DNA of 64,000 nucleotides from an uncultured Clostridia bacterium (lineage in GTDB: Bacteria > Bacillota > Clostridia > TANB77 > CAG-465): positions 13,348 through 77,347 of the forward strand of contig CAOYAN010000005.1 of the NCBI GenBank assembly GCA_948562205.1, given 5' to 3'. Under the pieces are notes generated by a model that had not been told where the DNA came from, made no database searches, and worked only from the letters and a program-made list of their open reading frames with translations. Shown in pieces: positions 52,906 through 62,154 of the stretch. The position numbers and the translations under genes are program-made. Numbering within the stretch: position 1 is the first letter of the stretch; each line of letters begins with the position of its first letter.

Positions 52906-53940
52906 ATGGGAAATGTTGTAGCTGCAAGAAGATTAAGGAAAAGTATGTTAAAAGAACAAAATACAAAATATAATGATCCTTTACAGGAATTAGTTGGAAA
53001 TGATTATATTTCAGTTAGTCATGAAAAGGAAAATATTGAAGAAAAAAGTAGTAAATTTAAAATATCTTTTAAGACAAAAATAATTATAAAAGTATTTCTA
53101 GCAGTATTAATAGTATTTAGTTGTCTTATTTGTAAACTTACTATTTCAGAAAAAATACTAGAAAATAAGTATATAGGAAGAATAGTTTATGAGTATAAAA
53201 AAGATTATTCTAGAGAATATTTATTAACAAAACTTGAAAATTATACAAGAAATATTTATCCAAATATTAGTAACATAATACCTGAGAGTGTTTGCTTAAA
53301 AATTAAAGATAAATATCATTTTATTAAGCCTAAAATATTAGAGTTTAATGTAAAAGAAAAAATATATGCAATAATTTATCAAGGACAGACAATAGAGACT
53401 TTAAGTAAAACAGTAGATAACGAGGGAAATAAAGAAGAACAGATAAATGAGATATTTAATGGTATTGGTGGGGGAGAACCAATAGAAATAAAAAATGAAG
53501 CGAGTGCTGTAAGCATGATGCAAGATGATGTTGCTACAGTACTTAGTAAAAATATTAATATTTCACTTCCAGTTACTGGAACTATTACATCAGAATATGG
53601 AGCAAGAGACCAAATATTTGAGGGGGTTAATTCTTATCATACTGGTATTGATATAGCAAATGCTCTTGGAACAGAGATAAAAAGTGCAACTAATGGAAAA
53701 GTATATAAAACTCAAAGTATGGATAAATATTATGGAAATAATATTGAAATAGAAAATAATGGAGTAATTTTCAAATATGCCCATCTTAGCGAAATAAAAG
53801 TAAAAGAGGGAGATGAAGTAAAACAAGGAGATATAATAGGACTTATGGGAACTACTGGAATGTCAACTGGTTCACATCTACATTTTGAAATAATTGTTGA
53901 TTCTAGAACTATTGATCCAAGAAAACTAGTAAATTTTTAA
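52906..53940 (+). CDS. SpoIVFA-like protein with an M23 peptidase domain
   Basis: A 344-residue protein with a cytoplasmic N-terminus, one membrane segment (about 57-78) and a C-terminal M23/LytM domain. The zinc and catalytic residues look intact: H245 and D249 in HTGID, H293, and H324/H326 in HLHFE. It lies 15 bases before spoIVFB, the place of spoIVFA in Bacillus, whose product holds SpoIVFB inactive. A wall-hydrolase or SpoIIQ-like role is an alternative. Confidence 0.7.
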   Translation: MGNVVAARRLRKSMLKEQNTKYNDPLQELVGNDYISVSHEKENIEEKSSKFKISFKTKIIIKVFLAVLIVFSCLICKLTISEKILENKYIGRIVYEYKKDYSREYLLTKLENYTRNIYPNISNIIPESVCLKIKDKYHFIKPKILEFNVKEKIYAIIYQGQTIETLSKTVDNEGNKEEQINEIFNGIGGGEPIEIKNEASAVSMMQDDVATVLSKNINISLPVTGTITSEYGARDQIFEGVNSYHTGIDIANALGTEIKSATNGKVYKTQSMDKYYGNNIEIENNGVIFKYAHLSEIKVKEGDEVKQGDIIGLMGTTGMSTGSHLHFEIIVDSRTIDPRKLVNF

Positions 53941-53955
53941 TATAGAGGTGAGAAT

Positions 53956-54567
53956 ATGAAAATTAGAACTCCATTTTGTTATATAGAAGTAGAGTATCTT
54001 TTTTTGATATTCTCTTTTATTTGTATTTTTTCTAGTAAAATGAGAATATATTTTACTTCATTTTTTATGTGTTATATATTTATTATATTTCATGAATTAT
54101 CACATGTTTTTGTTGCGTCTATTTTAGGAAAAAAAATAGATAATTTAAAATTTACTTTGTCTGGAATGAATGTAAAATTTGAAAGAGAAAAGTATAAATT
54201 AAAAAATAATGATACTTATTTTAATAATATATTGATATATATTGCAGGACCACTTTCTAATATTATACTTGCTTTAATATTTTGTAAAATTAGATTTATT
54301 TTAGAAATTAATTTAACTCTTGCAATTATTAATTTATTCCCGATTTATCCATTAGATGGATATAATATTTTAAAGAATGTATTTGGAAATAATATTAAAA
54401 GAGATATATATTTAAAGTTTATAGAAAAATTTATATTAAGTATTTTAATGATAATTTCAATATATCAATTAGTATTTTTAAAAAATATTTCTATGCTTAT
54501 TTTTTGTATATATATTTTATTTATAAAACGAAGCAAAAATTGGCTGAAATTGGCAAAAAATACGTAA
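53956..54567 (+). CDS. spoIVFB: Site-2 protease SpoIVFB
   Basis: A 203-residue M50 membrane metalloprotease with HELSH at residues 46-50 and the third ligand D134 in NLFPIYPLDG. It has several hydrophobic segments. SpoIVFB cleaves pro-sigma-K in the mother cell. It is shorter than the Bacillus protein, lacking a clear C-terminal CBS domain. sigK is not in the window. Confidence 0.82.
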   Translation: MKIRTPFCYIEVEYLFLIFSFICIFSSKMRIYFTSFFMCYIFIIFHELSHVFVASILGKKIDNLKFTLSGMNVKFEREKYKLKNNDTYFNNILIYIAGPLSNIILALIFCKIRFILEINLTLAIINLFPIYPLDGYNILKNVFGNNIKRDIYLKFIEKFILSILMIISIYQLVFLKNISMLIFCIYILFIKRSKNWLKLAKNT

Positions 54568-54691
54568 AAAAAGCATGTTAAAAAAATGTTTCAGTTAAAT
54601 GACAAAAATATTACAAATTTTAAATAAAACTCTTGATTTTTTTAGTAAAAGATAGTATCATATAGTTAGCTCAAATTTGGAGGTGTGAAAT

Positions 54692-55972
54692 GTGGCTATA
54701 GGTGATATCATAGTTGGACTAGATATTGGAGTGTCTAAAGTCAGTTGCGTAATTGGCCAAGTTAACAAATTTAGCGAAATTGAGGTTATTGGATATGGGT
54801 TATCTAATAACTCTGGAATAAAAAAAGGCCAAATTATTGAACCTAAAATAGTATCACAATCTGTTAGAAATGCATTAAATTCTGCAGAGCAAATTTCAGA
54901 GCTATCAGTAAATTCAGCCTATGTAAATATAAAAGGCATGAATGTAAGAATAGAAAAAGTTGTTATGGAGTCAGAAGTAGCACGACCTGATGATGGTATG
55001 ACAATAAATGATATATATAATCTATTTGCAAAAATACAGCTTACAACTAGTCTTGCAATGGATGAGCAGATAATAGATATACTACCATATGAATATATAG
55101 TTAATGGTAGAGTTTACAAAGAAGAACCAGTTGGAGCTTTTTGTAAGACTTTTGCTATGGGGGTTGATGTTGTAATTGCCAAAGGTAATTACATAGAAGG
55201 AGTACAAAAGACTTTAAAATATGCAGGAATAAAAATTGATGGCTTAATTTTAGAAACTTTAGCCACATCTAATATAGTTCTAATGCCAGAAGAAAAAGAA
55301 TCAGGTGTTCTTTTAGTTGACATTGGTGGTGGACATACAGATGTATCTGTATATAAAAATTCAAGAATTGAATTTTATACAACAATTCCAGTAGGAGGAG
55401 ATCATATAACAAATGATATTGCTCTTACATTTAATATAAATACTGATGAAGCTGAAAAATTGAAAAGACAATATAATCTTGCAATAATGGCGATGATAAC
55501 CAATAATCATGAAATAAAATTATCTAGTAAAAATATGGATCAACAAAATAATGTAATTAAATGTAGTGATGTTGTTCAAGTTATTGAAGCTAGAGTAAAA
55601 GAGATATATCAAATAATAAAGAAAATGATTGTAGACAATAATTTAAATGGAAAAATAAATAGTATGGTACTAACAGGACAGGGCATAAGTAATATTGTAG
55701 GTGCAGAAGAACTTGCAATGCTTACATTTAAACTAGATCAAGTAAGAGTTTGTAGTCCTAAGCTTATTAATATTATAAAACCACAACATACAACTGTTTT
55801 TGGTATGGTAAGATATATAGCAAGTTTAGGTTTAAGTAAACATGTAAATAGTGACGTAGAAATAATAACAGATCCAAATTTAAAGGAAAGAATAATAGAT
55901 GGTATAAGTAATCTAAAAAATAAAATATTTGGATTTAATAAGAGAATTAAGAGTATAGATGATGAAGAATAA
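54692..55972 (+). CDS. ftsA: Cell division protein FtsA
   Basis: A 426-residue actin-like protein with GLDIGVSKVSCVIG (about 9-22), the SHS2 insert, LLVDIGGGHTDVSVY near 207 and a C-terminal KNKIFGF amphipathic tail for membrane binding. FtsA anchors FtsZ. GTG start at 54692 after GGAGGTG. ftsZ follows by 20 bases. Confidence 0.92.
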   Translation: MAIGDIIVGLDIGVSKVSCVIGQVNKFSEIEVIGYGLSNNSGIKKGQIIEPKIVSQSVRNALNSAEQISELSVNSAYVNIKGMNVRIEKVVMESEVARPDDGMTINDIYNLFAKIQLTTSLAMDEQIIDILPYEYIVNGRVYKEEPVGAFCKTFAMGVDVVIAKGNYIEGVQKTLKYAGIKIDGLILETLATSNIVLMPEEKESGVLLVDIGGGHTDVSVYKNSRIEFYTTIPVGGDHITNDIALTFNINTDEAEKLKRQYNLAIMAMITNNHEIKLSSKNMDQQNNVIKCSDVVQVIEARVKEIYQIIKKMIVDNNLNGKINSMVLTGQGISNIVGAEELAMLTFKLDQVRVCSPKLINIIKPQHTTVFGMVRYIASLGLSKHVNSDVEIITDPNLKERIIDGISNLKNKIFGFNKRIKSIDDEE

Positions 55973-55992
55973 AGTTTTTTGAGGGGGAGTAA

Positions 55993-57166
55993 ATGATGGA
56001 AAATGAAATGCAAGCAGGTATGGCTACTATAAAAGTAGTAGGCGTTGGAGGTGCAGGAAACAACCGGAGTTAACAGAATGGTAGAAGCAGGAATAAAAAG
56101 TGTAGAATTTATTGCTGTAAATACTGATAGACAGGCTTTAAATATGTCTAAAGCTAGTAGAAAAATTCAAATAGGAGAAAAATTAACTAGAGGTTTAGGT
56201 GCTGGTGCTAATCCAGAAGTTGGGAAATGTAGTGCTGAAGAGTCAAAAGCTGAACTTGCAGAAGCTCTAAAAGGTGCTGATATGGTATTTGTAACTGCTG
56301 GAATGGGTGGTGGAACAGGCACAGGTGCTGCTCCTATTGTTGCTGAAGTTTCAAAAGAAATGGGTGTTCTTACAGTTGCAGTTGTAACAAAGCCATTCCC
56401 ATTTGAAGGAAAAAGAAGAATGTTACAAGCAGATGCAGGTATAGAGGAACTAAAACAATGTGTAGATACTTTAATTGTAATACCTAATGAAAAATTATTA
56501 CAAGTTGTAGAAAAACAAACAACAATAACAGAAGCATTTAGAATGTCTGATGATGTATTAAAACAAGGTGTACAAGGTATATCTGATCTTATAACAATAC
56601 CAGGACTTGTAAATCTTGACTTTGCAGATGTAAAAACAATAATGTTAGATGCAGGTATTGCTCATATTGGTATTGGTAGAGCATCTGGTGAACATAGATC
56701 ACAAGAAGCTGCAAGACAAGCAATTCATAGTCCATTACTTGAAACTTCTATTGAAGGTGCAGGCGGAGTACTTATAAATGTAACTGGTGGTAGAGATCTA
56801 GGATTATTAGAAATTAATGAAGCGGCAGAATTAGTACAAAAATCAGTAGATCCTGAAGCAAATATTATATTTGGTGCAGTAATTGATGAGACTATTGAAA
56901 ATGAAATTGTAATAACTGTTATTGCAACAGGATTTACAAAGACACCATTTGATAATTTAAAATTAGATAATATTGTAGGAGAAGCGTTAAAGAATGCTAC
57001 AAATAATAGTAGTATGTCATCAAATGTATCTACAACAATGGCAGACTTAGGATTATCTACTTCTAATTCTACAAAAACAACAATTTCTTCAACATCAAAT
57101 CAAAATGAATATAAAATGATTGATTTAGATATTCCACCATTTTTAAGAAGAAATAAAGGAGAATAG
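55993..57166 (+). CDS. ftsZ: Cell division protein FtsZ, with an apparent one-base frameshift
   Basis: FtsZ in two frames. The N-terminus (from ATG 55993/55996, after GAGGGGGAG) reads MATIKVVGVGGAGNN, then hits TAA at 56071. The rest continues in the next frame as GVNRMVEAGIKSVEF to 57166. Removing one C at 56064/56065 restores a normal protein of about 390 residues, with GMGGGTGTGAAP (tubulin signature) and the C-terminal DIPPFLRRNK peptide that binds FtsA. A sequencing error is most likely for an essential gene; a real mutation or +1 shift is possible. Confidence 0.9.
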
Positions 57167-57174
57167 TAATAATG

Positions 57175-57213
57175 GAATTTAGAAAGACTAAAATTTTTCT
57201 AAATTCTTTTTTT
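57175..57213 (+). terminator. Terminator of ftsAZ
   Basis: GAATTTAGAAA (57175-57185) pairs with TTTCTAAATTC (57196-57206), followed by T7. Confidence 0.8.
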
Positions 57214-57346
57214 AGCTGTATTATAGGAAAACTAATATTTAGAAAATATGATAAAAATATATATTAATGATATATAAGTGTATAAAAATTCTTGTAAAAT
57301 TATAAGTGAAATAGTATAATTTTACTAATGAAAGAGAGGTTATTAT

Positions 57347-59110
57347 ATGAAATGCTACTTAAAAGATTATCCAAGGCCACAATTTGTTAGAAATAGTTGG
57401 GAAAATTTAAATGGAAAATGGAATTTTTTATTTGATGATGAAAATAAAGGTGAAATAGAAAAATATTATTTAGAATTTCCAAAAAAATATATAATAAATG
57501 TTCCATTTACTTATGAAACTGAACAAAGTGGAATTAATGAACAAGATATTCATTATATTGTTTGGTATAATAGAAAAATATATTTATCAAAAAATGACAT
57601 AGAAAATAAAAATACAATATTGCATTTTGAGGGAAGTGACTATATAACAAAAGTATGGATAAATGGAAATTATATAGGTAAAAATATTGGAGGATATTCA
57701 AGATTTTCTTTTGATATAGGAGAGTATTTAATTGATGGAGAAAATGATATAACAGTAAAAATAGAAGACTCTTTATCTAAAGATCAGCCTAGAGGAAAAC
57801 AAAGATATAAAAAAGAAAGTTTTAAATGCTGGTATGTACAGACTACTGGAATATGGAAAACAGTTTGGCTAGAGTTTGTATCTAAAGAATGCATTGAAAA
57901 TATTAAAATTACTCCAATTATTGATGAAAAAAAAATAAGATTAGATATTGTAACTAATATAGATGAAAAGGAATTTGAAAATAAAGATTACTATATAGAA
58001 ACAGAGATATCATTTAATGGTGAGATATTAAATATATCAAAAAGTAAAATTGAAAAAAATAATGAAACTATAAAAATAAACATATGTAGTGAGAATATAA
58101 TACATAAGTTACAAAAATGGGAGATTGGAAATCCTAATCTATATGATATTATATATAAATTATATTGTAATCATGAAATAATTGATGTAGTAAATTCATA
58201 TTTTGGATTAAGGGATATTTCTGTAAAAGGTAATAAAATATATTTAAATGAAAAAGAACTATATTTAAAATTAATATTAGATCAAGGATACTGGAAAACT
58301 ACTCATTTAACTCCACTAAATGAAGAAGTTTTGATAAAAGATATAGATGCTATATTAAAATTAGGATATAATGGTGTAAGAAAACATCAAAAAATAGAAG
58401 ACGAAAGATTTCTATATTGGTGTGATGTAAAGGGACTTTTAGTTTGGAGTGAGATGGCAAACTGTTATAATTTTAGTGATATATCTTTACAAAATTTTAC
58501 TAATGAATGGATTAGAGTTGTTAAACAAAATTATAATCATCCATCAATTATGGCTTGGGTTCCGATAAATGAATCATGGGGAGTTCCTAATATTAAAAAC
58601 GAAATTAATGAACAAAATTTTGCAAATAGTATATATTATATTACTAAATCATTAGATAATACTCGTCCTGTAATATCTAATGATGGTTGGGAACATACTA
58701 TATCTGATATAATTACAATCCATGATTATGAACAAGATTATAAAATATTATTAGAAAAATATATTGATAGAAAAGAGGAAATATTAAATAGCTTACTTGC
58801 TTTTAATTCAAAGCATTGCTTATTTTCTAATGGTTATAAATATAGTGGACAACCTATTATAATGAGTGAATATGGAGGAATTGCTATAAATTCAAAAAAT
58901 GGTTGGGGATATGGTAAAATGGTAAGAGATAGTGAAGAATTAATTGAAAGATTTAGTAATTTAACTAAAGCTATTAAGAGTATTCCTTATATAACAGGAT
59001 ATTGTTATACACAACTTACAGATGTTCAGCAAGAAATAAATGGTTTATTAGATGAAAATAGAAATTTTAAAATTGAATATAATAAAATAAAAGAGATAAA
59101 TGATATGTAA
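57347..59110 (+). CDS. Glycoside hydrolase family 2 protein
   Basis: A 587-residue GH2 enzyme: N-terminal sugar-binding jelly roll (NGKWNFLFD, DYITKVWINGNYIG), an Ig-like domain, and a TIM barrel with the acid/base glutamate in PINESWG (about 400) and the nucleophile in MSEYGG (about 500). It has no signal peptide, so it acts in the cytoplasm. Beta-galactosidase, beta-glucuronidase or another exo-glycosidase cannot be told apart. GAGAGG precedes the ATG. It sits between division and sporulation genes with no sugar transporter nearby. Confidence 0.87.
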   Translation: MKCYLKDYPRPQFVRNSWENLNGKWNFLFDDENKGEIEKYYLEFPKKYIINVPFTYETEQSGINEQDIHYIVWYNRKIYLSKNDIENKNTILHFEGSDYITKVWINGNYIGKNIGGYSRFSFDIGEYLIDGENDITVKIEDSLSKDQPRGKQRYKKESFKCWYVQTTGIWKTVWLEFVSKECIENIKITPIIDEKKIRLDIVTNIDEKEFENKDYYIETEISFNGEILNISKSKIEKNNETIKINICSENIIHKLQKWEIGNPNLYDIIYKLYCNHEIIDVVNSYFGLRDISVKGNKIYLNEKELYLKLILDQGYWKTTHLTPLNEEVLIKDIDAILKLGYNGVRKHQKIEDERFLYWCDVKGLLVWSEMANCYNFSDISLQNFTNEWIRVVKQNYNHPSIMAWVPINESWGVPNIKNEINEQNFANSIYYITKSLDNTRPVISNDGWEHTISDIITIHDYEQDYKILLEKYIDRKEEILNSLLAFNSKHCLFSNGYKYSGQPIIMSEYGGIAINSKNGWGYGKMVRDSEELIERFSNLTKAIKSIPYITGYCYTQLTDVQQEINGLLDENRNFKIEYNKIKEINDM

Positions 59111-59118
59111 TATGTTTG

Positions 59119-59137
59119 TTGACATATATGCTATAAT
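59119..59137 (+). promoter_or_regulatory. Extended -10 promoter with nearby TTGACA
   Basis: TTGACA (59119-59124), 7-base spacer, TATAAT (59132-59137) preceded by TATGC. It drives the 93-aa gene. Confidence 0.5.
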
Positions 59138-59175
59138 AAAGAAAAAAATCTAACTTAAAGTTAAGGAGGAAAGCT

Positions 59176-59457
59176 ATGCAAAAGTGTATAGAAAAATTTC
59201 TTGAGCAACAAATTATTAAAAAGATTAAGAAAGAAAAAGAAGAAAATTTTGAATATAAATTTTCTTTAAGCGGATTAGATAGTTTAATATTTAATTATTA
59301 TGATGGAAGAGCTTATCTTAGTTGTTTTAACGATGAAAAAGAAATATATTTTGATGCAACAGTCAAGTGGATTGAAGAAAATGGTGAAGTAGAACTTGAA
59401 ATAGAGTATAAAGATTTTTCTGAAAAAAAGAATTTAGGTATATATAATTGGTTATAA
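59176..59457 (+). CDS. Hypothetical protein (93 aa)
   Basis: A small, highly charged soluble protein: an N-terminal Lys/Glu helix (1-28) followed by beta-like strands rich in Tyr, Asp and Glu. AAGGAGGAAAGCT precedes the ATG. It lies directly before spoIIGA. No family recognised. Confidence 0.62.
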   Translation: MQKCIEKFLEQQIIKKIKKEKEENFEYKFSLSGLDSLIFNYYDGRAYLSCFNDEKEIYFDATVKWIEENGEVELEIEYKDFSEKKNLGIYNWL

Positions 59458-59475
59458 TTAAAAAATAATTATATA

Positions 59476-59482
59476 TGTCAAA
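59476..59482 (+). promoter_or_regulatory. Possible 0A box upstream of spoIIGA
   Basis: TGTCAAA differs from the 0A box TGTCGAA by one base. In Bacillus, spoIIGA needs Spo0A~P. The call is weak because such sequences are common in AT-rich DNA. Confidence 0.3.
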
Positions 59483-59533
59483 ATTTTACAAAATAATTAA
59501 TACAAAATAATTATAATTAGTCTAGGTGATTAT

Positions 59534-60346
59534 ATGAAAATCTACCTAGACTATATTTTTTTAGAAAATTTAGTAATTAATTTAGTAATAATTGAACAAT
59601 TAACAGTTTTTATAAAAGACAAAGTAAAATTATTAAGAAAGATATTAATAGCAATTATGATATCTATATATACAACAGTTATATATGTTTTTTCAAACTC
59701 ATTACTTGATTCTAATATAATGAAAATTTTTGTAATATTTATAGCAGTATATTTATTATATAAACCTAAGAAAATAAATTATTATATAAAACTTGTGGTA
59801 ATTTATAATTTAATATCTTTCTTATATGTTGGGACAATAATATCTATAACTCTTTTATTTAAAATATCACTTGATAAATTTTTATTTAAGGTATTATTAT
59901 ATATAGTTTCTGGAATTATTTTAAATATATTTTCTAGATATATTTGGAAAATATTTAAAAGTAATATTAAAGAGAATGATTTAATATATATAATGTATAT
60001 TGGTAATCAAAAAATAAAAAGTTTTGTAGATACTGGAAGTAATGTAAGGGATAATTTAACTGGTTTAGATGTAATATTTATTAGTAATAAATATTATGAA
60101 AAAATAAACAAAAGTGGTATTTTAAGTAATGAAATAGATATAGATATAAGAACTGTTATTGGAAAACAAAAAGTGAAAGGATATATAGTAGAAAATGTAG
60201 AATTTTATAATAATAACAAATATGTAGCAACGATAAAGAAAATAGTAGTATCATTTACAAAGCAAGAAATGCAAGAAACAGAAAAATATAGTGCACTTAT
60301 TGGTTACAATACGTATGTAGAAGATTTAAAGGGGGTTACTATATGA
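59534..60346 (+). CDS. spoIIGA: Sporulation sigma-E processing peptidase SpoIIGA
   Basis: A 270-residue protein with about five membrane segments in residues 1-140 and a cytoplasmic aspartic-protease-like domain with the active aspartate D166 in VDTGSN. It cuts the pro-sequence from sigma-E after a signal from the forespore. Its TGA overlaps the sigE start (ATGATAATG). Confidence 0.92.
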   Translation: MKIYLDYIFLENLVINLVIIEQLTVFIKDKVKLLRKILIAIMISIYTTVIYVFSNSLLDSNIMKIFVIFIAVYLLYKPKKINYYIKLVVIYNLISFLYVGTIISITLLFKISLDKFLFKVLLYIVSGIILNIFSRYIWKIFKSNIKENDLIYIMYIGNQKIKSFVDTGSNVRDNLTGLDVIFISNKYYEKINKSGILSNEIDIDIRTVIGKQKVKGYIVENVEFYNNNKYVATIKKIVVSFTKQEMQETEKYSALIGYNTYVEDLKGVTI

Positions 60347-61050
60347 TAATGGGTAAAATAAGAGATATTTATCTTACCATGTTGAGATTTTTTGGAGTAG
60401 ATGAGAATACAATATTTTATATAGCAGGAGCTGATACACTACCAGCACCTCTTACACAGGACGAAGAGCAAATTTTGCTAGAAAAACTTATGAAAAAAGA
60501 TGTGGAAGCAAAAAATATATTAATTGAAAGGAATTTAAGACTTGTTGTATATATAGCTAAAAAATTTGAGAACTCAGGTATAAATATAGAAGACCTTATA
60601 TCTATTGGTACAATAGGTCTTATGAAGGCAATTAATAGTTATGATTTAGAAAAAAATATAAAACTTGCAACATATGCTTCTAGATGTATAGAAAATGAAA
60701 TATTGATGTTCTTAAGAAAAAATAATAAAATCAAAACAGAAGTGTCAATTGATGAACCAATAAATATTGATAGTGAGGGAAATGATTTATCACTTGGAGA
60801 TATACTAGGAACAGATAATGATAGTATATTTAAAACTATAGAAGATGATGATAATAAAAAAATACTTTGTAAAGCTATAGAAAATTTAAATAATAGAGAA
60901 AAAACAATTATGCAACTTAGGTATGGGTTTGATGGAATAGATGAATTAACTCAAAAAGAAGTTGCAGATAAACTTGGAATATCTCAGTCATATATTTCAA
61001 GAATTGAAAAAAAGGTTATTAATGGATTAAAAAAAGACTTTTTTAGATAA
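60343..61050 (+). CDS. sigE: RNA polymerase sigma-E factor (mother cell)
   Basis: A 235-residue sigma-70-family factor with an N-terminal pro-sequence ending near the IAGADTLPAPLT segment that SpoIIGA processes, region 2 (DLISIGTIGLMKAINSYD) and region 4 helix-turn-helix (LTQKEVADKLGISQSYISRIEKK). It drives early mother-cell transcription. The start is ATG 60343 or 60349. Confidence 0.93.
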   Translation: MIMGKIRDIYLTMLRFFGVDENTIFYIAGADTLPAPLTQDEEQILLEKLMKKDVEAKNILIERNLRLVVYIAKKFENSGINIEDLISIGTIGLMKAINSYDLEKNIKLATYASRCIENEILMFLRKNNKIKTEVSIDEPINIDSEGNDLSLGDILGTDNDSIFKTIEDDDNKKILCKAIENLNNREKTIMQLRYGFDGIDELTQKEVADKLGISQSYISRIEKKVINGLKKDFFR

Positions 61051-61055
61051 AAGCA

Positions 61056-61082
61056 ACCTAGGAAATTTTCCTAGGTATTTTT
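61056..61082 (+). terminator. Terminator of spoIIGA-sigE
   Basis: ACCTAGGAAA and TTTCCTAGGT form a tight stem (61056-61076) followed by ATTTTTAT. Confidence 0.75.
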
Positions 61083-61196
61083 ATATTTAGTTTCCATTTT
61101 CTACAAAATATTTATATATAAATATGTATAATATACATTGTTAATATAATATATATTATACTGTTTTTAAATTTTAACACTAATAATATCAAGTTA

Positions 61197-61203
61197 TGTC
61201 GAA
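61197..61203 (+). promoter_or_regulatory. 0A-box-like sequence upstream of sigG
   Basis: A perfect TGTCGAA, 58 bases before the sigG start. A GTATA that could be part of a sigma-F/G-type -35 follows at 61207, but I could not define a good -10 box. Confidence 0.35.
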
Positions 61204-61260
61204 TGAGTATAAATATAAGTTCATATGTAAATTATATTAACAGTAAAAGGAGAAATACAT

Positions 61261-62052
61261 ATGAATAATATAAATGTTAAAGTTGAAATTCAAGGGATGG
61301 ATACATCTAAATTACCAAAATTATCTCAAAAAGAACAAATGGATATGTTAAGAAGAATAAAAGAGGGAGAAACATATTTAAAAGATGATTTCGTAGAAGC
61401 AAATTTAAGACTTGTTTTAAGTATAATAAAGAAATTCAATAATAGAGGGGAAAATATTAATGATATTTTTCAAGTTGGAGTTGTTGGTTTAATTAAAGCT
61501 ATAGATAATTTCGATATATCACAGCCAGTTCAGTTTTCAACATATGCTGTTCCTATGATTATTGGAGAAATAAAGAGATATTTAAGAGATAATAGTGCTT
61601 TTAGAATAACAAGATCTTTAAGAGACCTTGCATATTTAATTTCTCAGGAAAGAGAAAAATATGTAGCAGAAAAGAATGAAGAACCTACTGTAGAAGAAAT
61701 TTGTAAGCTTACAGGAGCTCCAAAAGAAGATGTAATACTTGCACTAGATAGTATGATAATTCCTATGTCTATATATGATTCTGTATATAACGATGGTGGA
61801 GATCAAATATTCTTGGTAGATCAATTAAAAAATGATAGAGAAGAATCAGAAAATTTAATAAATAAAATTGCTATTGATCAGATGTTAGAAAAATTAGATG
61901 AAAAAGAGAGAGTAATAATTGAAAGAAGATATTTTCAGGATAATACACAAATAGAACTTGCAGAAGAACTTGGAGTATCACAAGCTCAAATATCTAGAAT
62001 AGAAAAGACTGCTTTAGAAAAATTAAAGAGAAGAGCAGCAAGAGAAGAATAA
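61261..62052 (+). CDS. sigG: RNA polymerase sigma-G factor (forespore)
   Basis: A 263-residue sigma factor. The N-terminus (NVKVEIQGMDTSKLPKL) and the region 2 stretch DIFQVGVVGLIKAIDNFD are those of sigma-G, and region 4 reads IELAEELGVSQAQISRIEK. It controls late forespore genes. In clostridia it normally follows spoIIGA-sigE, as here, with its own leader of about 180 bases. Confidence 0.93.
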   Translation: MNNINVKVEIQGMDTSKLPKLSQKEQMDMLRRIKEGETYLKDDFVEANLRLVLSIIKKFNNRGENINDIFQVGVVGLIKAIDNFDISQPVQFSTYAVPMIIGEIKRYLRDNSAFRITRSLRDLAYLISQEREKYVAEKNEEPTVEEICKLTGAPKEDVILALDSMIIPMSIYDSVYNDGGDQIFLVDQLKNDREESENLINKIAIDQMLEKLDEKERVIIERRYFQDNTQIELAEELGVSQAQISRIEKTALEKLKRRAAREE

Positions 62053-62154
62053 ATATATTAAAATATTTAAAATCGTAGAGGCGATTAATGAGAGATTGAT
62101 ATATAAATATTGTTTAAAAAATTATTTTATGATAAAATAATTATGGTGATTTAA

